From Stomoxys calcitrans (lineage: Eukaryota; Arthropoda; Insecta; Diptera; Muscidae), in contig NC_081554.1 of NCBI RefSeq assembly GCF_963082655.1, forward strand, positions 191,796,206-191,860,205: a DNA stretch of 64,000 nucleotides. Direction: 5' to 3'. The translations under genes were made by a program, and so were the position numbers. A model generated the notes under the pieces. The model had not been told where the DNA came from and ran no database searches. It saw only the letters and a program-made list of their open reading frames with translations. How positions within the stretch are numbered: position 1 is the first letter of the stretch; each line of letters opens with the position of its first letter. Of the stretch, positions 1-12,661 are shown piece by piece.

Positions 1-73
1 AAAACGAATCTGATATGAATATTAGGGACAAAGTATCTGGAGGACGTCGCCGCCGCCTAAAGTATACGGCTAA

Positions 74-1120
74 TTTGTATACCCACCACCGTAGGATAGG
101 GGGTATATTCATTTACTCATTCCGTTTGCAACACATCGAAATATAAATTTCCGTCCCTACAAAGTGTATATATTTCGGATCGTCGTAAAATTCTAACACG
201 ATTTAACGATGTCCGTGTGTCTGCCCGTCCGTCTGTTGTAATCACTCTGCAGCCTTAAAAACTTTAAGATATTGAGCTCAAATTTAGCACGATACATCTT
301 TTTGATGTACGCTGGTTAAGTTTTTGGAACGGGCTAAATCGGACCATATTTGGATATAGCTGCTATATAGACCGATCTGCCGATAAAGGGTCAAATGCCC
401 ATAAATGCTTTATTTTTATCAGATTTCGCCGAAATTTAAAACAGTGAGTAGTTTTAGGCCTCCCGACATCTGACCCAAATATGGTTCAGATCGAACTATA
501 TTTAGATATAGCTGCCATATAGACCGATGTGCCGATAAGTGGCCTGAAGCCCATAAAAGCTTTATTTATTACCCGATTTCGCTGACATTTGAAACAGTAG
601 GTTATTTAAATCCTTCCGACATCTGACCGAAATATGGTTCAGGTCGGACTATATTAAGATATAGCTGCCATTTAGATCAATCTTCCGATTAAGGGTCTGA
701 AGCCAATAAAAGCTTTATTTTTTTAACCGATTTCCCTGAAATTTAAAACATTGAGTAATTTTACGCCTGCCAACATAGGACCCAAATATGGTTCAGATCG
801 GACTATATTCATCCGATCAGACTGTCATATAGACCGACCTGCCGATAAAGGGTCTGAAGCCCATAAAAGCTCTATTTGTGAAGCCCATAAAAGCTCTATT
901 TGTTATCCGACTTCGCTGAAATTTAAAACAGTGAGTTTTTTTAAGCCTTCCGATATGTGACGTAAATATGGTTTAGATCGAACTATATTTAGATATAGCT
1001 GCCATACAGACCGATCTTCCGATAAAGGGTCTGAAGCGAATAAAAGCTCTATTTATTATCCGATTTCGCTGAAATTTGAAAAATTTTCGGGCCGGCTGAA
1101 CTTAATGTCTTTTTACTTGT
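74..1120 (+). mobile_element. DINE-1-like element of the second subfamily, both ends present
   Basis: 5' end TATACCCACCACCGTAGGAT, core (GTGTATATATTTCGGATCGT, GTCCGTGTGTCTGCCCGTCC), five units with ATAGCTGCCATATAGACCGA at about 152 bp, 3' hairpin region TTTTCGGGCCGGCTGAA and TTTTTACTTG at 1120. Confidence 0.87.
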
Positions 1121-1680
1121 TAAATTTTCGGCCCTCGGACCCTCTTCCTTACCTCTTCAAAAAAAAAACCCCCGATACCGGAGATGAAGGCACCGATTTA
1201 TGCAAATGTTTGTTTCTTAAATTTTTAGGTAACCCAAAAAAGATTTTAAACCAATTTTTGAGTCAAAGAACCTGGGGGAACGCACGACCCAATATGGATA
1301 TCAAATTGCAGCTCATTTAAAGTAGAGTACGAATTTGATATGAAAAATAAAATCCGTTAAAAGGACACGTAAGGGGGCAAATTAAACGTCCTTCACTTGG
1401 AATGTAGGCCGATAGGGACAATGTAGGACTCTTATTAAAGGTCTTAGAGGGTAAAGCTAAAATCTGCCAACGAAACCTATATGGGACTCAATTGACATGC
1501 CTTTGAGTGTAAAATGTTAAAAGAGGTGTAGGGGCCGACCATCCCCTAAAAATGTCAAAATTTTCATCGAAACTGCCATGGGAAGTATGTGGGGGTAGAA
1601 TGTGATTCTTTTATATTCTTGTATCCACTATGGTACCTTCATGACATGATTTTGAAAAATGATACAAAATTTAGACCATC
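1121..1680 (+). repeat. Fragments of the 131-bp ladder element
   Basis: AGAGTACGAATTTGATATGA and GGGACAATGTAGGACTCTTA correspond to units at 30.8-32.3 kb. Ends are undefined. The first 73 bases of the window (AACGAATCTGATATGAATAT) belong to the same family. Confidence 0.6.
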
Positions 1681-3280
1681 TTATACCCACCACCATAAGA
1701 TGTGGTATACTTATCTAGTCATTCCTCTTGATCGTCTCGCCATTCTGAGTCGATCTAGCCATGTCCGTTCGTCCGTCCGTCTGTCGAAATCACGATAGCG
1801 GTTAAACCCGTAAAGCTAGCCACTTAAATTTTGCACAGTTATTTAGTTTTGATATACGTCAATGGGGATTGCAAATGGGCCATATCGGTTCAGATTTGGA
1901 AATAGCTTCCATATAAACTAATCTCCCGATTTGACTTCTTGAGCCCTTACGAGCAGCAATTTTTGTCAGATTTGGCTGAAGTTTTGGATATTGTGTTCTG
2001 CTGTGGCTTCTTACAATTGCGCCAAGTATGGTTCAAATTGGCTTATATCCTGATATAGCTCCCATATAAACCGATCTTCCGATTAGACTTCTGAAGCCCT
2101 TGGAAGCCACAATTTATGTCTGATTTTGCTGAAACTATTATGTTCCAACAAATGTGCCAGTACGGTCCAAATTGGTTTATTACCTGATACAGCTCCCATA
2201 TTAACCGATCTCTCGATTTGACTTCTTAAGAACCTAGAAGCCGCAATTTGTGTTTCAACAACTGTGCTATGTACAGTTAAACCTCGCCTTTAACTTGATA
2301 TAGCTCCCATATAAACCGATCTCCCGATTTGATTTCTTGAAACCCTGGAAGCCGCAATTTTACTTCGATTTGGCTAAGGTTTTTCAAATAGTGTTCTGTT
2401 ATGACTTGCAACATCTGTGCCTGATACAGCTGCCATATAAACCGATCTCCCGATTTGAATTCTTAAGCCCTTGCAGCCACAATGGGCGATTTGGACCACA
2501 CTTGGCACAGTTGTTGGAAGTCGTAACAGAACACCGCATGCACCTCAGCCAAATCGGACAAAAATTGTGGCTTGTAAGGATTCAAGAATTCAAATCAGGA
2601 GATCGGTTTATATGGTCGATTTGGTTCACATTTCTCAGATAGTATTCTGTTATGAATGCTAACAACTGTGCCAAGTACACTCCAAATCGGTCTATGGCCA
2701 CATACAGCTCCCATATAAACCGATCTGTCGAATTGACTTCTTTAGCCGGTGGTAGCCGCAATTTTTGGTTAAAAATTTTGCAAATATTGCTCTCTTGCGA
2801 CTTCTAATAACTGTGCCAATTATGGTTGAAATCGGTCTAAAACCTGGTATAGCTCCCATATAAACCGATCTGCCGATTTGACTTCATCAGCCCCTGGTAG
2901 CCACAATTTTTGTCCGATTTGGCTAAAATTTTGCATGCGGTGTTTTGTTACGACTTTCAATAACGGCACTTATTAAAGTCCAAATCGGTCTAAAATCTGG
3001 TATAGCTCCCATATATTTGACTTCTTGAATCATGTTCTGTTATGACTTCCAAATCGCCCTACACCTGGTATAGCTCCCATATAAACCGGTCTCTCGATTA
3101 TCCTTGTTGGTTCCTTGAATCTTAAATTTTTGGTGGTTTAACAGAAGTTTGGTATGTAGAATAAAATTATGCCCTTCAACTAAATTTAGTTTGTATTAAT
3201 TTTTTAGCAGAATCCATGGTGGTGCGTTCTCACCATTCGGCCCGGCCGAGCTCAGCACGCTTTTGCTTTTTACTTTTTGT
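1681..3280 (+). mobile_element. DINE-1-like element, both ends present
   Basis: 5' end TATACCCACCACCATAAGAT, core (ATCTAGCCATGTCCGTTCGT), about nine units with GCTCCCATATAAACCGATCT and GATTTGACTTCTTGAGCC, 3' end TTCGGCCCGGCCGAGCTCAG, CGCTTTTGCTTTTTAC. Confidence 0.87.
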
Positions 3281-4969
3281 GGACCCATTTCCGCGAAAAT
3301 CTAAAACTTCTGGACACCAGGCTAAAAATGTGTAAAAAAAAATGTTTACTCAATAACCCATTTTAGGATCGCTCCGGACCATTTAGTTTTGTAACAACCA
3401 CATCTTGCCCAGTTTTCGTCTATACTTGATTTGACATACATATTTGTACTTTTCTTCTTAGAAAAATCCAATATTCATTGTGTCATTTCATCAAATTGCA
3501 ATTGATTTTTTTTTTAATTACATATCATCTTTACATGTCATTACATATGCATTTCTTCAAAATTGGTGAACACTTGATTGGCTTGTGAATTTTTGCGAAA
3601 TATTTCAAATATTCCATTGACTTACAACATGAGCTTCAATCGCTCTGAATAGGCATACAACAAAAGGCGGTAGCTAGCGGCTGTGTTATGGGCCACAAAT
3701 ACGCAAAAAACCACAAAAATGTTGCAAAATAATAAAATTGTGCATATTTTTTGACCATTTAACAAGCGACAACTGTTAAAATCTATTAACCAAAAGTATT
3801 TGATGGCTGTTCGAGGGATCCAATGTATATGGGATCTGGCAAATAAAAAGAGCCACAAGTGCAACACAAAATGAAAAAAAAAAAACAGAAAATGTTGCAA
3901 AAACTCTAAAAAACAAACAACAAAGTAAATGAAGGGGTGTATTTTTTTAGAGAATTATTGCCTTATTATAGGCCTGTTATTGGGGGTTTTTTAAGATTTT
4001 TTAATTGTTAACATAGACTGTCTGCCCCTAGTCGGTCTATGGCTTTGCCATAATTCATTTTAAGCTGCAACATAGCCCTCTATGGTGGTTTTAAGCCATA
4101 ATAAAATGATTTAGATTATTATTAGCGCCTCATATAATTAATGGCCCTGAATATGGTATGCACCACCCTCCCCCACCATACTCTATCACCTTCATGGCAG
4201 TCTTTACTATGAATTTATCTCAGCTTGTTTTATTTTTTTCAATGATAAATGTTCATTTCACTTTTTACTTCAATTTTTATTTCCCCCGTTAAAATACAAA
4301 AAAAAAAAACTAAATAAACCATTCCTTGCCCCCTCTTCCTCATACCATTTGTATGGCTTTGTTTCCCGGTTTCTGTAAAAATAATGTCATTTTGACTTTG
4401 TTTTTTAAACATCATTCACGCTTAACGTCATACCCGGCGCGCCAAATGACATTCATACCGTTTTACAATCATTAAGATTTGAGAAGATTTTTATGACCTT
4501 TGCGAGTGAGGAGAAAAATCTCCCCACAAACCCACAAAAAAAAAACAAACAAACGAAAAAAGATTAATGTTTGACTATTTTAAATGAGATTAGGTGTTGT
4601 TAAACAATATTAATGAAATGTGTTCTTTTTTTCTTAGCTCCCATTGCTGTTCTCCGACGGCGGCAAGTTTAAAGAATTGCCATAGATTTTATAACAAAAG
4701 TAAGCTTCAAATATAGGTGAAGTGGCCTAATGGAGGTTGCTTTGCTACTTCATTCTAAGTTGAGCAATGTGTACTTTAGCTGTTTAATGCTTTGGGGTAA
4801 TATGCCATTTTGCATTTGTTTACCTGAGATTCGTAATCCCATATCATAAGTTGTTAACAAAAATATCTAAATTAGTGATTGTCAAAATGGATTAACGCAA
4901 TTGCCAATGAGTGTATAGAAATAGCTGCAGGTTTAATGGTAAAGCATGTAATTGGCCAATAAAAATTTT
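3281..4969. other. No supported gene
   Basis: AT-rich single-copy-looking DNA. At 4636 a TTTCTTAG acceptor-like site precedes a 15-codon GC-richer frame ending in TAG (PLLFSDGGKFKELP), but no partner exon is visible. The minus frame 3622-3900 has no motif. Confidence 0.5.
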
Positions 4970-5877
4970 TTATACCCTCCACCATAGGATGGGGGTATAT
5001 ACATTTTATCATTCCGTTTGCAACACATCGAAATATCCATTTCCGACCCTATAAAGTGTATATATACTTGATCAGCATAAATATCTAAGACGATCTAGCC
5101 ATGTCCGTCCTTCCGTCTGTGTGTTGAAATGACGCTATAGTCTTGAAAAATAAAGCCATTGAGCTGAAACTTTGTACAGATTATTTTTTTGTCCATAAGC
5201 AGATTAAGTTCGAAGATGGGCTATATCGAACTATATCTGGATATAGCTCCCATATAGACCGATCCGCCGATTTAGGGTCTTAAGCCTATAAAAGCTGGAT
5301 TTATTATCCGATTTTGCTGAAATTTGGGACAGTGAGTTGTGTTAGGCCCTACCACTTGCTTCTACAATTTGGCGTAGGTCGTTCGAGATTTGGATATAGC
5401 TGGCACATACACCGATCCGCCGATTTAGGGTCCTAGGCCCATAAAAGACGCATTTGTTATCCGATTATGCTGCAATTTGGGATAGTGAATAGTGTAAGGC
5501 CCCTTGACATCTTTCTTTAATCGGTCCAGATTTGAATATAGCTGCCATATAAACCGATCCCTCGATTAAAGGTTTTGGGCCCATTAAAGGCGCATTTATT
5601 GTCCGATTTCGCCGAAATTTGGGACAGTGAGTGGTGTTAGACCCTTCGATGTCCTTCTTCAATTTGACTCCGATCGGTCCAGATTTGGACCTAGCTGCCA
5701 TATAGACCGATCTCTGGATTTAAGGTTTTGGACCCATTAAAGGCGCATTTATTGTCCGATTTCTTTGATATTTGACACAGTGACTTGTAGTAGTAGTAGT
5801 ATTCTTTGTTTCATTCATTTAGTAATTTTTAAATTAAATTTGGTTGCAATATATGTATGTAAGTTAAGTTTTAAAGT

Positions 5878-7512
5878 AAACAAGTAAAAGCGTGCTAAGT
5901 TCGGCCGGGCCGAATCTTTTATACCCTCCACCATGGAGCGCAGTTGTCGAGTTCTTTTCCCGACATCTCTTCTTAGGCAAAAAGTGATATAAGAAAAGAT
6001 TTGCTCTGCTATTAGAGCGATATCAAGATATGGTCCGGTTTGGACCACAATTAAATTATATGTTGGAGGCCTGTGTAAAATGTCAGCCAATTCGAGTAAG
6101 AATTGCGCCCTTTGGGGGCTCAAGAAGTAAAATAGAGAGATCGATTTATATGGGAGCTGTATGGGGCTATAAACAGATTTAGACCATAATCAACACGTAT
6201 GTTGATGGTCAAGAGAGGATCCATCGTACAAAATTTCAGGCAAATCGGATAATAATAGCGACTTCAAGAGGCTCAAGAAGTCAAGATCCCAGATCGGTTT
6301 ACATGGCAGCTATATCAGGTTATGAACCGATTTAAACCTTATTTGACACAGTGGTTGAAAGAAAAAATAAAAAAGTCATGCAAAATTTCAGCCAAATCAG
6401 GTAGGAATTGCGTCCTCTAGAAGCTCAAGAAGTCAAGTCCCCAAATCTGTTTAGCTATAACAGTTTATGAGCCGATTTGAACCATTTTTGGCACACTTGT
6501 TGGATATCATAAAAAAACATGTCGTGCAAAATTTCATTCCAATCTGATAAGAATTGCGCACTTTAGAGGCTTAAGAAGTCAAGACCCAAGATCGGTTTAT
6601 ATGGCAGCTATATCAGGTTATGGACCGATTAAGACCATACTTGGCACAGTTGTTGAATATCATAACAAAACACGTCGTGCAAGATTTCATTCCAATCGGA
6701 TAAGAATTGCGCACTCTAGAGGCTCAAGAATTCAAGACCCAAGATCGGTTTATATGCCAGCTATATCAGATTATGGACCGATTTGAGCCATATTTAGCAC
6801 AGTTGTTGGATATCATAACAAAACACGTCGTGCCAAAATTCATTCAAATCGGATAAGAATTGGGCACTCTAGAGGCTCAAGAAGTCAAGACCCAAGATCG
6901 GTATATATGGCAGCTATATCAGATTATGAACCGATTTGAACCATACTTGGCACAGTTGTTGGACATCATAACAAAACACGTCGTGCCAAAATTCATTCAA
7001 ATCGGATAAGAATTGCGCACTCTAGAGGCTCAAGAAGTCAAGACCCAAGATCGGTTTATATGGCAGCTATATCAGATTATGAACCGATTTCAACCATACT
7101 CGGCACAGTTGTTGGATGTCATAACAAAACACGTCGTGCAAAATTTCGTGCCAATCGGATAAGAATTGCGCACTCTAGAGGTTCAAGAAGTCAAGACCCA
7201 AGATCGGTTTATATGGCAGCTATATCAAAACATGGACCGATATGGCCCATTTACAATACCAACCGACCTACACTAATAAGAAGTATTTTTGCAAAATTTC
7301 AAGCGGCTAGCTTTACTCCTTCGGAAGTTAGCGTGCTTTCGACAGACAGACGGACGGACGGACAGACGGACGGACATGGCTAGATCGACATAAAATTTCA
7401 CGACGATCAATAATATATATACTTTATGGGGTCTCAGACGAATATTTCGAGTAGTTACAAACAGAATGACGAAATTAGTATACCCCCCATTTTATGGTGG
7501 AGGGTATAAAAA
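5878..7512 (-). mobile_element. DINE-1-like element nested in the LINE 3' UTR
   Basis: Complete: 3' end AACAAGTAAAAGCGTGCTAA with hairpin TTCGGCCGGGCCGAA at the left; 5' core (ATCAATAATATATATACTTT) and CCATTTTATGGTGGAGGGTA at the right. The unit landmark ATCGGTTTATATGGCAGC falls at 6591, 6743, 6897, 7050 and 7203, a step of 152-154 bp. Open frames along it are a by-product of this period being a multiple of three. Confidence 0.9.
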
Positions 7513-7689
7513 TAAGAATAGCATATTGATATTTCTTATGACATTGGCCTACGGCCGTTAGTCTACTGTTGAAATGTTATACTTCTGTGATAGATTTTCA
7601 TAGTTTAGAAGTTGAACTCGTGTAACAATTGTTCTCTGTATTGAACACAGATTTTTATAAAGATAGCTAAGGATTTCCAATCTATTTTG

Positions 7690-9870
7690 AGACCATTTAT
7701 TGTAAAATGCAAATTAGATCATTCTCATCAAGCGAAACCTTTTGGGAGTGTTGAATTCGAAATTCCTTTAACGCGGGACATTTACATAAAAAGTGTTGCA
7801 AACTTTCATTTTCGTTTGTATTACACATTGAGCATCGAGGATTTGAGTTCTGAGGGAAACGGGTTTCATTCAGTTTTATCATGTTGCTTCTGGCCTTAAA
7901 TATCCACGTTATTTAGTCTTGGGTATAACAGTTGTTCAGGTATAACTGACCTACAGATGCATCAAGTTTACCATAGAACCATCTCGTTTCATTTGCTTTG
8001 GCCATCAATGTATTTTGATCGCAGGTTTTTTAGTAAACGCTCAATCCAAGTATGACTTGAGTTGTAGTCAAGACGCTCCATATTGTTTTCCAACATAAGT
8101 TCATTTATTTTCTTGGCCCAGAAGAGTTGACGCCGATGAATAAGTTTTGCAAGTTTATGTGGAAGCCTTTCTTCGTTGTATTCAAACATGGCTCGATGCA
8201 AATATTTTAGGTGTGTACCAAGGGTATATACGTGTCCATTTTCTACACCGGTTTCGAGCATAAGAATATAAGTGGGTGTAAATGTTGGCAATTTAAGTAT
8301 TTCTTCGAAATTAGAGAACCCCCATACCTGGGACCCATATGTTTGAATTGCTCTACAAACTGCAAGAAAAAGTTTCCATTTCGCGGTGACTGATACATTC
8401 TGCTTACATAGAAAGTTTTTCCATGTTGAATTTATTCTATTTTTGGCCGCTTGAATTCGTTTTTGGATATGCTTGGTGAAACAAAGTTTTGGTGTCAAAA
8501 TCATGCCTAAATAGTAGTATTCAGAGGTGACAATAATTCGTTCGCCTTTATAAAACCATTTTTCATTTTTTGAAATTCTTCCTCCTTTTTTAAAAATCAT
8601 TATTTGTTCAGGTTCACCTCTACATTCCATAGTTTACAGTAAGTTTCTAATTTATTTATCTTTCGTTGTAGTACGTTTACATCGTTTGCCAGAATAACAA
8701 TATCATCCGCATACAGTAACAGACGAATATTCACGCCTTCTAAGTTTGTTCCACCGCCAATTAAGTCATTCAGGGCATTTAAGTAAAGTGAAAATAAAGG
8801 TGGTGAAAGGAGACAACCTTGTTTGACACCTGTATTATTGGGTTGCCCAAAAAGTAATTGCGGATTTTTTAAAAGAAAGTAAATGCATTTTTAATAAAAC
8901 TTAGAATGAACTTTAATCAAATATACTTTTTTTCATTTTTTTTCTAAAGCAAGCTAAAAGTAACAGCTAATAACTGACAGAAGAAAGAATGCAATTACAG
9001 AGTCACAAGCTGTGAAAAAATTTGTCAACGCCGACTATATGAAAAATCCGCAATTTCTTTTTGGGCAACCCAATAGTACAAAAATAATGCGGGAGCTCCT
9101 CTTCTGTCCATACTGCGAAATCAGTCTTTTCATACACATTTTCAATAAATTTTACCATCTTCGGTGATACACCAATGTTATGTAGCTTATATATATCATT
9201 GCCTTTCATGATATCCTATCGAAAGCAGCTCTAAAATCAACGAAAAATGCATATGTTTTTTTTGTTTTTGTCCCAGTTCAAGTGGATAATTGAGGATAAT
9301 GAAAAGATGTTATCTGATGTGGAATAGTTTTTCGGAAAACCTATTTGGTATTCGTTAAGTTTTCCATTTTTTTCAGTCCATCGTGTTAATCGCTCTGTAA
9401 TTATTCCCATCATTATCTTTGGTAGGCAACTCATGAAGGATACGCCTCTGTAATTTCCTGGCTGTGACATATCTCCCTTTTTGTGAATTGGATAAATAAT
9501 GCTTTTGAAAAACGACAGGTCAAGCTCACCTTTGTCATAAATCACATTGCAGGACTTGGTTGTTTCTTCTAAAAGGTTCTCTGGAGCGAATTTATAAAAT
9601 TCGTATGTTATACGGTCCTCTACGGGTGCTCTATTCAACTTTGCTTTTGCCAGAGCTTCTTTAACCCCAAGAATAGTTATATCCTTATCTAAGTCTTCAT
9701 TGATCAAGTATGTACATATGTGCATAGTATACGTCTGGGGATAGCTGCGGCTGATTAAGCAACTGTTGAAAATGGGATTTAAATTCTGCCGATGTTACAC
9801 ATATATTATTTGGAGTTTCATCATTTCGGATTTCTTTAACAATCTTCCACCAATCTTTTGAGTCTTTAAG
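7690..9870 (-). pseudogene. LINE reverse transcriptase, decayed
   Basis: Successive minus-strand pieces give recognisable RT motifs in order: PIHKKGDMSQPGNYRGVSF (about 9460), FVDFRAAFDRI (about 9215-9243) followed by TGA where a sense codon is expected, GVKQGCLLSPPLFSLYLN (about 8770-8828), and YADD (8702-8713). A thumb region of 213 codons (7989-8630) is open. A C-terminal zinc-binding segment CSMCNTNENESLQHFLCKC follows at 7697-7882. A MITE interrupts it between the FVDF and GVKQG motifs, and there are frameshifts near 9205 and 7990. The clade is uncertain. It is not functional. Confidence 0.87.
8838..9073 (-). mobile_element. Tc1/mariner-type MITE, copy 1, inside the LINE
   Basis: 236 bp, 32-bp inverted ends beginning TTGGGTTGCCCAAAAAGTAA, one mismatch between the two ends, TA at 8836-8837 and 9074-9075. 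Excising it with one TA restores continuity of the RT motif order. Opposite sense to copies 2 and 4. Confidence 0.95.
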
Positions 9871-10070
9871 TGACACAGTGACTTTTGTTAGGCTTTTGGA
9901 CATCCGTGTCGTATATGGTTAAGATCGGTCTATATTTGGATATAACTGCCACAAAGACCAGTATTTTGTTCTACAAAATTGAACAATGGCACGGCAATAT
10001 CCGTGCCGAATTAGGTCCAAATCGGTTAGGTTAGGTTCGGCCCGGCCGAACGTAACGTCTTTTTACTTGT

Positions 10071-12661
10071 TTGTATTTAGAGCGCACAACAAGCCGACTA
10101 TTGGCTTGTTTTTATGTTGGCTTGTTTGTATGTGGAAGGGGCGGATTAATATCCGCACCCTCTTTTCAACCTAACCTAAGGGGCATAAAATCCACAAATC
10201 GATTACCAATTTAAATTAAATCCGAGATCCTTTTCAACATGACTTAACGAAAGTACATTACATAAATATATTCTCAGATAGCCAGACCACCATTATATCC
10301 GTGTATAAGGTACTCTCTCTAGAGATGGCTGAACAGTTATCACAGTCTTGTATGATTTAATGGAATTGCAAGCAGATCTTGCAAGAAAAAGAAGCAACTT
10401 ACACTTTTATTGAGCGCCTTAAAAACGATTCTTTGCAGTAGGACCCAAAAGGCTACAAATTGTGGTTAAATCTAAACATAGAAAAGTCTTCTTGTTCTGG
10501 TTGCCTAGGTACGAAGAACTCGTTCTTCATTACAACTCACTGTACCGATTTCTGAAGTTACAAGAAGATTAAAAGAAAAAAGTAACAGCTGAAGAGTTCA
10601 TATCCCGCTTTGGCAAACAAAAGGTGTTTCCATTTAACTTATCATTTAAATAGCAAGTGCACTGGTTTGCCAAATCATTTATAGTGATCCCCTTGGAAAA
10701 CTGAAGCTCTTTTGTAATGTATAGTTAATGACTTGATTATCGATTTGTTAATTTTTAATCTTGGTAATCATTCACCATTTACCACCATCATTCATTGTTG
10801 TTTTTGTTGTCGCTGTTGTTGTTGTTGTTCACATCAGTTTAGTTGATATCTTCACATGGAATCTTGTCAAAACCAATTTGAACTGAACTGAGCAGTTACA
10901 CCCAAAGACAAGTGTCTGTTATTTATGCAGATCGCTTGTTTTCGATTTACAACGGATGCTGACTGTTGTACATGTCTTCGCAGTCGGTCGTCATTGTTGT
11001 TGTCAACGGACTATCTTGATCATCATGTTGCTATGCCATCAAGATACAGCAATTCTGGATTGTAGTGTAATGTTTGGTGTTGAGAGTATTTTGTTGTGTG
11101 TGATATTTGTTTTTTTAATTTGTAAACAATTTTTTGAAATTAATGAAATTTTAAAAGCCTTTGCTAATAAAAACCATTTTTTTCTATTTATAAAAAAATG
11201 GGAGGCGTTGCTTTTGGGAAAATGAAGCTTACATTTTCTTTTCTCTAATACAAGAATGGTATGAGCTACCAAAAAAAAAAATACTTTGTAAAATTTGTCA
11301 TCTGTTGTCTGTGGGCCATGAAGGTCAGGAACATTTGTCTTTTTCTACAAATTTGGATTTGAATTTAAGGGGATTACCCAACCGCAGAGGATGACAAATA
11401 ATTGTCAATTATATAGTTTTACAAAAAAAAAGTATAACAACAACTATTGGCCCTTCCCTAATATGCCTGTACGTGAAAGATATGATGGCATGGCCAAGGC
11501 ATCTAACCACTCCAGTTCCCCTTTAGGAAAAAAAAAAGTTCAAATTAAAATGCGAAATTTATCATCATCATCATCAGCTAGCATATGACAATTTTTTTTG
11601 AAGTTTTCGTCATCGTCAGAAGTCTACATCAACAACAACATCATCTTCTTTTTACCCATCGCAGTGATCCTAATGAAATCGAAACTGAAACCGAAACCGA
11701 AAACTAAAGCATGTGATTTAAACTTCTGAAATTTTCAAATTCTTTAATGTAGACAACAGTTTTGTCGGTCTTTGGTCATAGGCTTCATTAGATGTCGCTG
11801 TACAAGCTATTTTTAGGGGCTTTGGCTTCGACTTCGGCTTTGCCGTTGACGCTAGAGTCACGGTTGATTTAACTCTAAATACTCGATTCGGGATATTTAT
11901 AGCGGCAGTGCCACCAACAAAAACTATCAACATTGTTATTGTATGTAAAATGTGTAAATTTTTTTCCAAACCATCTGTATAATGTAATTTTGTTTCCATG
12001 TAACCCAATATTGACATAGTCTGTTTCAGAAGTAAAGGCAAACACCAAGCTCACATACCCGAAATATTTTATGCCAAAAACAAAATAAAAGCAAAATTTC
12101 AAAATATGTCTCTCTCTCTAGAAACAATTGTCTAGAATTTCCTATATGGCGAGATAAGATTTGCCTTAAAATGTAAATTTTCTAAAATTTGTTGTCTTTC
12201 ACTCCCATTTTTCAAAATTGTGACTTTTGGCTCTTTGGTCGTATCACATGAAATCTCTTTGAAGATTTTACTTTTTTTTAATTTAAAAATTTTATTACAA
12301 TTCACTTGAGTGGAAGAAACAATGTCACTAGGGCTTAGAATGTTTTAATTTTATGGCTTTTTAATGACACCCTAAAATATTCTAAGCCTATAAGAAAGAG
12401 GTTGTTCAATTGAACTTTGGATGGTTTGCGTGCGGCCCCCCCATATAAAAAGGCAAACAAATTGTTGGGGATTAGCGTATGGGACATGTCTTTTAACAGT
12501 GAGAAAGAAATTTTTCAGATGTATAAAAATTATAAAAAAAAATTTAAATATTCAAATAAAATTTAAAAAAATTTGAACTCGGAAGGATCAATTAAATAAA
12601 ATATTTAATATAAAATAACATAAAATAAAGTACAAAAATAAACTCAAATAAAATAAAAAAG
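10071..12661. other. Mostly single-copy AT-rich DNA, no gene supported
   Basis: Contains GGGGCGGATTAATATCCGCACCC at 10138-10160, related in reverse complement to 38648-38670. It also has a (TTG)n tract (10797-10830), an (ATC)n tract (11559-11578) and GAAACCGAAACCGAAAA at about 11687-11703. Frames of up to 107 codons (11718-12041 minus) have no motif and no splice context. This is the longest repeat-poor stretch in the window. Confidence 0.5.

Larger units (their letters stand above)
5787..9870 (-). mobile_element. 5'-truncated LINE with (TAC)n tail and 14-bp target duplication
   Basis: It lies in the minus sense: 3' end at 5787 with a tail of about five TAC units, 5' truncation at 9870. Target duplication TGACACAGTGACTT on both sides. 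It contains a later DINE element (5878-7512) and a MITE (8838-9073); without these the LINE body is about 2.2 kb, covering most of the RT domain and the C-terminus. Confidence 0.88.
4970..10070 (+). mobile_element. DINE-1-like element split by a LINE insertion
   Basis: The 5' half 4970-5786 (TATACCCTCCACCATAGGAT, core, five second-subfamily units) and 3' half 9871-10070 (ATCCGTGTCGTATATGG, hairpin TTCGGCCCGGCCGAA, TTTTTACTTG) belong together. The break is bracketed by TGACACAGTGACTT at 5773-5786 and 9871-9884. Confidence 0.88.

Noticed and set aside
4636..4686. Terminal host exon after a TTTCTTAG acceptor
   Set aside because: Only 15 codons, no partner donor or domain; not enough to call.
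6601..7383. Frames encoding a repeating peptide (MAAIS, QDPRSVY)
   Set aside because: They follow the 153-bp DINE unit, occur on both strands at many loci with stops scattered between copies, and lack any domain.
11687..11703. GAAACCGAAACC element as a regulatory motif
   Set aside because: A short tandem repeat with no gene nearby; chance is adequate.
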